From: an uncultured Pelagibacteraceae bacterium
Lineage (GTDB): Bacteria; Pseudomonadota; Alphaproteobacteria; Pelagibacterales; Pelagibacteraceae
Reading direction: 5' to 3'
DNA length: 64,000 bases
NCBI GenBank assembly: GCA_902567045.1
Contig: CACFLJ010000001.1
Span: 124,001-188,000, forward strand
Part shown: piece by piece, positions 60,341 to 64,000 of the stretch
Layout of the letters: each line of letters opens with the position of its first letter
Numbering within the stretch: position 1 is the first letter of the stretch
The notes under the pieces: generated by a model
What the model was told of the DNA's origin: nothing
Databases searched by the model: none
What the model saw: the letters and a program-made list of their open reading frames with translations, nothing else
Position numbers and translations under genes: made by a program

Positions 60341-60624
60341 GTGCCTTCAACTATCTGATGATGTCTTACAGCATGACCTTTAATAACGTCTAGTGCTTCC
60401 TGATATTCTGGGGAGTCATAAAATTCTATTGCAGTGTTGTAATCTGGAAATTCAACTACAGTTGTTCTAGGAGATTTTATTCCCTCATTTGTTCTATTTT
60501 TTCCACCTCTAATTATAAATACCCCTGAGTATTTATCTGCAGCAATCTTAGCTTTTAGTGCATATTCCTTTAATTTTTCCTCACTATTAATTTTTTCCCA
60601 CACGCAAACTACGTAACCTTTCAT
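60337..60624 (-). CDS. DUF1330 protein (dimeric alpha-beta barrel), copy 1
   Basis: Small protein of the DUF1330 family, ferredoxin-like dimeric alpha-beta barrel. 95 residues. Conserved features: RGGK (around 39-42), VVEFPDYNTAIEFYDSPEYQ, and terminal VEG. Function unknown; related folds are monooxygenases or stress proteins. A second, diverged copy lies immediately upstream. Confidence 0.85.
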   Translation of the reverse strand: MKGYVVCVWEKINSEEKLKEYALKAKIAADKYSGVFIIRGGKNRTNEGIKSPRTTVVEFPDYNTAIEFYDSPEYQEALDVIKGHAVRHHQIVEGT

Positions 60625-60666
60625 AATTTTCCTATATTTGTCATTATATAATCAATTTTTACTTTA

Positions 60667-60969
60667 TCAAATTAGTTCTTGTTCTACTCCTTCAACAATA
60701 AACATTATTCTCTTAGTTGTATTTTCTGCATGAGTCCAAGCAGATTTATATTCAGTTGACTCATGGCATGACATAGCATCATTGTAAGTCGGAAACTCCC
60801 ATATTACAGTACGCACAACGTTTGGGCCACTAAATGACTTTAATTTTCCACCTCTAACTACTGGTTTCCCCCCATAACTTTTAATTATAGGAATAGCTTT
60901 TTCTCCATATTTTTTTAAGTTATCCTGGCTTGAGATTTCTAAGTATAGACTTATCCAATAAGTTTTCAT
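60667..60969 (-). CDS. DUF1330 protein, copy 2
   Basis: Second DUF1330 protein, 100 residues, in tandem with the first (42-bp gap). Shares RGGK, WEFPTYNDAMSCHESTEYKSA and IVEG with copy 1, while the rest differs, suggesting an old duplication or separate origins. Function unknown. Divergent from the phosphoribosyltransferase gene. Confidence 0.85.
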   Translation of the reverse strand: MKTYWISLYLEISSQDNLKKYGEKAIPIIKSYGGKPVVRGGKLKSFSGPNVVRTVIWEFPTYNDAMSCHESTEYKSAWTHAENTTKRIMFIVEGVEQELI

Positions 60970-61012
60970 ATTTATCCTTTTTTAATATTTTTATTTATGA
61001 TACCAAATTTTA

Positions 61013-61537
61013 ATGGCTGATAAATTAATAATTACTTATGAAGAATATAAAAAGGTAGTCGAAAAACTTGCTTTAGAAATTGAAAAAAAATATAAGCCAA
61101 CAGTTTTAGTTGGTATCATGAGAGGAGCAGCTCCAATTATAGATATATTATCTAGAATTTTTAAGTTACCTACTGCTTATGTTGTAATTCAAAGTTACTC
61201 TGGTGATACGGTACAAGATAAACAAGGGGAGCTAATATTTGCAAGAGATATAAGTGCAATTGCAACAAACGAAGATTTTAAAAATGTATTGTTAGTAGAT
61301 GACCTATCAGACACAGGATTAACTTTAAATAAAAGTATAGAGTGGCTTAAAGAATATGAACCTGTTAAGGACCACATAAGTGAAATTAAAACAGCGTGTC
61401 TTTGGAAAAAAAAATCTTCCACTTTTACTCCTGATTTCTGTCCAATTTTATTAGATAATGATCCATGGATTGTTCAACCATCAGAGTATTATGATGAAAT
61501 CGATATTGACGGTTTGAAAAAAAAGTTTTCTAAATAA
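61013..61537 (+). CDS. Purine-type phosphoribosyltransferase
   Basis: Type I PRTase, likely acting on hypoxanthine, guanine or xanthine. 174 residues. PRPP loop VLLVDDLSDTG at ~92-102; pyrophosphate-loop region VGIMRGAAP; C-terminal DPWIVQPSEYYD. This layout resembles xanthine/guanine PRTases such as Gpt. Next door is a purine-nucleoside-type importer, supporting a salvage role. Ends in a shared bidirectional terminator. Confidence 0.82.
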   Translation: MADKLIITYEEYKKVVEKLALEIEKKYKPTVLVGIMRGAAPIIDILSRIFKLPTAYVVIQSYSGDTVQDKQGELIFARDISAIATNEDFKNVLLVDDLSDTGLTLNKSIEWLKEYEPVKDHISEIKTACLWKKKSSTFTPDFCPILLDNDPWIVQPSEYYDEIDIDGLKKKFSK

Positions 61538-61570
61538 AAAAGGCCAGACTAAGCTGGCCTTTAATTTTAA
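61536..61570. terminator. Bidirectional intrinsic terminator
   Basis: Perfect 7-bp stem AGGCCAG (61541-61547) / CTGGCCT (61554-61560) with an ACTAAG loop, extended by A-T pairs at both ends. A-run before and T-run after, so it can work in both directions for the convergent phosphoribosyltransferase and BMP genes. It is the clearest GC-rich intrinsic terminator in the window. Confidence 0.85.
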
Positions 61571-61585
61571 TTTTTTAATTGAGTT

Positions 61586-62650
61586 TTATTGAGGAATATC
61601 TCCTTCTACTCCTTTAACGTAAACATTCATTCCTGCTAACATACCATCGTCTGCTACTGCACCTTCAGCAACAAGAATGTTTCCTTTTTGATCATAAATT
61701 GGACCTGTAAAAGAGTGAGCTTTACCAGAAGCCAAGTCTTTTTGAAGTTGTTCAACTTCTTTAATTAAATCACTTCCCATTGCAGAATTATAAGGAGCCA
61801 TAGCTACCATTCCTTCTTTTAATCCATGCCAAGTATCTTGTTGTTTCCAAGTACCATCTCTTGCTGCAATTGATCTTTCAACATAGTAAGGTGCCCAATC
61901 ATCAATAATTGACGTTAATATTGATTTTGGAGCAAATCTTTGCATATCACTTGCTTGACCAAAAGACCAAACTCCTGCTTTTTCAGCAACTTGTACAGGA
62001 GCAGTACTGTCAGTGTGTTGCATAATTATATCTGCACCTTGGTCAATTAAAGCCTGAGCTGCTTCAGATTCTTTTCCTGGATCATACCAAGTAAAAACCC
62101 AAACAATTTTTGTCTTAATATCAGGATTTACTTTTTGAGCGGCTAATGTCATTGCATTAATTCCTCTTATAACCTCAGGAATTGGAAAAGAAGCAATGTA
62201 TCCAATAGTATTTGTCTTTGTCATCTTTCCAGCCATATGTCCTAATAAAGTTCTACCTTCATAAAACCTTGCTGAATATGTTGAGACATTTGAATGCTCT
62301 CTTTTGTAACCTGTTGCATGTTCAAATTTTACATTTGGAAAATCTTTAGCTACCTTGTTTGTTGGATCCATATATCCAAAACTAGTCGTAAAGATTAGGT
62401 CGTGACCAGATTGTGCTAATTGTCTTATAACTCTCTCTGCATCTGCACCTTCAGGTACGCTTTCTACGTAAGTAGTTTTTATTCCCAAAGCCTCAACCGC
62501 ATTTCTTCCTTCATGATGTTGGTATGTCCATCCATGGTCTCCAGTTGGTCCAACATAAACAAAGCCAACTTTAAATTCTGCGTTTGCATTTATGCTGAAG
62601 CCAAGCAAAAATAATACAGAAATTAAACATCTTAAAAATAGTTTATACAT
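61586..62650 (-). CDS. BMP/PnrA-type ABC transporter substrate-binding protein
   Basis: Periplasmic binding protein of the BMP family (purine-nucleoside and related uptake). 354 residues with a Sec signal peptide cleaved after Ala24 (NANA|EF); no lipobox, so soluble in the periplasm. The mature start KVGFVYVGPTGDHGWTYQHHEG is the family pattern. It has its own -10 (TATAAT) and an AAAGGGG ribosome site, suiting a highly expressed binding protein. Works with the two permeases upstream; the ATPase is expected beyond the window end. Confidence 0.92.
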   Translation of the reverse strand: MYKLFLRCLISVLFLLGFSINANAEFKVGFVYVGPTGDHGWTYQHHEGRNAVEALGIKTTYVESVPEGADAERVIRQLAQSGHDLIFTTSFGYMDPTNKVAKDFPNVKFEHATGYKREHSNVSTYSARFYEGRTLLGHMAGKMTKTNTIGYIASFPIPEVIRGINAMTLAAQKVNPDIKTKIVWVFTWYDPGKESEAAQALIDQGADIIMQHTDSTAPVQVAEKAGVWSFGQASDMQRFAPKSILTSIIDDWAPYYVERSIAARDGTWKQQDTWHGLKEGMVAMAPYNSAMGSDLIKEVEQLQKDLASGKAHSFTGPIYDQKGNILVAEGAVADDGMLAGMNVYVKGVEGDIPQ

Positions 62651-62736
62651 TTTATTCCCCTTTAAATTTTATTTGTGATACTACAAACTAATCATTATAC
62701 TAATAAAAAAAAATATTTATTTTGGAATAGCTAACA
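62651..62736 (-). promoter_or_regulatory. Promoter and strong RBS of the BMP gene
   Basis: On the minus strand a perfect TATAAT lies at 62699-62694; the -35 side is weak and A/T-rich. A strong AAAGGGGAA ribosome binding site precedes the ATG (62650). This lets the binding protein be made in excess of the permeases. Confidence 0.45.
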
Positions 62737-63669
62737 TCACTTTTCCTTATAGAAGATTTGTCCCAGTGAAGTTGGTGTATTTAGTTTTATTTTTCTACTA
62801 TCACGAGAAATTACAACTAAAACTATTATTGTCATAATATATGGCAATGCACTTAATAATTGAACTGGAATTCTTAAACCCACTGCCTGCATATGTAATT
62901 GTAAAATTGTAATTCCGCCAAATATTAATGCACCTATAAGAACTTTAATCGGACTCCATGTTGCAAAAACTACTAAAGCTAGTGCAATCCATCCTCTACC
63001 CCCTGTCATATTCTCAATCCATTGGGGAGTATATATTAATGACAGGTATGCACCTGCCAATCCACACATTGCACCTCCATAAAGAATGCAACTGTATCTT
63101 ACTAATGTAACATTAATTCCTTGATTAGAGGCTGAAGTTGGCGAATCCCCAACGGCTCTGATAATTAAACCAGTTTTAGTCTTCTTCAAAAAATAATTTG
63201 TTAAAAAAGGTAATCCAAATGCAAAATATAATATAATTGAATGACCAAAGAATATGGGACCCAAAAAAGGAATACTTTCCTTTAAATTAAGGAATAATAA
63301 CGGAAATTCCTTTCCTGGAATTCCAACAAAATTCTTTCCTATCATTGCTGACATTCCAATACCAAAGATAGTTAGCGCAAGACCTGTAGCCACGTGATTT
63401 GTAAGGAGTGATTGAGTAAGTAATCCAAAAATAAGAGATAAAATTAAACCTGACAGCATAGAGCCTACTACTGCAAAAAATAAATTATCAGTCACTACCA
63501 TTAAAGCAAATCCAGAAATTGCTCCAATTATCATCATTCCTTCTACCCCAAGATTTAAAACACCAGATCTTTCTGTTATTAATTCCCCAGATGCAGCAAG
63601 TATTAAAGGAACCGATGATGCCATGATGGCACCAATTAAAATACCTATAAAATTTAAATCAAAGCTCAT
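62737..63669 (-). CDS. Nucleoside-type ABC transporter permease (second)
   Basis: BPD-type-2 (RbsC/NupQ-like) permease of the BMP importer. 310 residues, about eight to ten hydrophobic segments. Family marks are APLILAASGELITERSGVLNLGVEGMM-like (here VPLILAASGELITERSGVLN) near the N-terminus and AVGDSPTSASNQGINV in the middle. It overlaps the upstream permease by 11 bp, and a promoter gap of 67 bp follows before the BMP gene. Confidence 0.92.
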   Translation of the reverse strand: MSFDLNFIGILIGAIMASSVPLILAASGELITERSGVLNLGVEGMMIIGAISGFALMVVTDNLFFAVVGSMLSGLILSLIFGLLTQSLLTNHVATGLALTIFGIGMSAMIGKNFVGIPGKEFPLLFLNLKESIPFLGPIFFGHSIILYFAFGLPFLTNYFLKKTKTGLIIRAVGDSPTSASNQGINVTLVRYSCILYGGAMCGLAGAYLSLIYTPQWIENMTGGRGWIALALVVFATWSPIKVLIGALIFGGITILQLHMQAVGLRIPVQLLSALPYIMTIIVLVVISRDSRKIKLNTPTSLGQIFYKEK

Positions 63670-64000
63670 TTTTTTTTAAACCTAAAAATTTTATTTTAAA
63701 AAATAATAAATAATCAGACCCAAGAAGGAAAAATAAAATCATTCCTTGAAAAACTTGACCTGTATATTTTGGTACTTGTAAAAATATCTGAGCTGTTTCT
63801 GCTCCTAAATAAGTTAGCGCAACAATTAAAGATGCAAATATAATTCCAACTGGATTTAGTCTTCCTAAAAAAGCAACAATTATTGCAGTGAAGCCATAAT
63901 CAGGAGAAATGTTTCTATGTAATTGTCCTATTGGTCCTGTTATCTCACCTACACCTGCAAGACCGGCACATGCTCCACTTATCATAAAAACAATAATAAT
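63659..64000 (-). CDS. Nucleoside-type ABC transporter permease (first), 3' part
   Basis: C-terminal part of the companion permease (NupP-like); the frame is open to the last base of the window, so the N-terminus lies outside. About 113 residues are visible with the typical SGACAGLAGVGEITG, and YGFTAIIVAFLGRLNPVGIIFA. It overlaps the second permease by 11 bp. The order permease-permease-binding protein is consistent with the importer class. Confidence 0.9.
   Translation of the reverse strand: MIIVFMISGACAGLAGVGEITGPIGQLHRNISPDYGFTAIIVAFLGRLNPVGIIFASLIVALTYLGAETAQIFLQVPKYTGQVFQGMILFFLLGSDYLLFFKIKFLGLKKNEL

Overview
The window is a gene-dense (longest non-coding gap about 180 bp), very AT-rich stretch of an alphaproteobacterial chromosome. 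Gene content, gene order, extreme compaction and low GC point to a SAR11-type marine bacterium (Pelagibacterales, 'Candidatus Pelagibacter' or a close relative). Protein sequences alone support Alphaproteobacteria: RegA/ActR, ChvI-ChvG, MetX-MetW next to HisC-TyrA, the DUF1476 F1-ATPase inhibitor, and a SAM-II riboswitch. No tRNA, rRNA, CRISPR array, insertion sequence or prophage was seen; this is core genome, not an island.

Layout. (1) 1-11889, plus strand: TCA and oxoglutarate dehydrogenase block sdhA(partial)-sdhB-mmsA-mdh-sucC-sucD-sucA-sucB-lpdA. (2) 11909-18750, plus: priA, then the F1-ATPase operon atpHAGDC, with a TTG start for atpH. (3) 18739-27771, minus: rppH, ctpA, rsfS, nadD, proA, proB, obgE, rpmA, rplU, gloB, metW, metX. 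metX is preceded by a promoter and a SAM-II riboswitch. (4) 27954-29931, plus: hisC, tyrA. (5) 29928-33485, minus: a C40 peptidase, ampG, trkH. (6) 33571-37045, plus: lysS (class I), pyrD, rpmB, a YhhQ-type queuosine-precursor transporter. (7) 37047-41207, minus: polyamine cluster (ornithine decarboxylase, deoxyhypusine-synthase-like protein, N-carbamoylputrescine amidase, agmatine deiminase) with a structured leader. (8) 41351-53513, mostly plus: regA, an orphan ABC ATPase (minus), polA, chvI, chvG, ahcY, tsaE, amgK, murU, gpmA (minus), the DUF1476 inhibitor, a secreted nuclease and an SLT-like lipoprotein. (9) 53510-58808, minus: msrA, sulfurtransferase, RND adaptor, RND pump. (10) 58843-64000: EamA permease, AlkA-like glycosylase, two DUF1330 paralogues, a purine-type phosphoribosyltransferase, then a BMP/PnrA-type nucleoside ABC importer whose upstream part runs off the window.

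How it fits together: central carbon oxidation and ATP synthesis fill the first third. Methionine/SAM metabolism (metX, metW, ahcY), polyamine synthesis, muropeptide recycling (ampG, C40 peptidase, amgK, murU) and purine scavenging (BMP importer plus phosphoribosyltransferase) are the other recurring themes. Expression seems to rely on TAATG stop/start coupling inside operons. Convergent operons mostly meet at shared or near-shared stop codons with no terminator between them; one clear bidirectional hairpin terminator lies at 61536-61570. The two most distinctive non-coding elements are the SAM-II riboswitch before metX and a hairpin plus T-tract with a competing upstream pairing partner in the ornithine decarboxylase leader.
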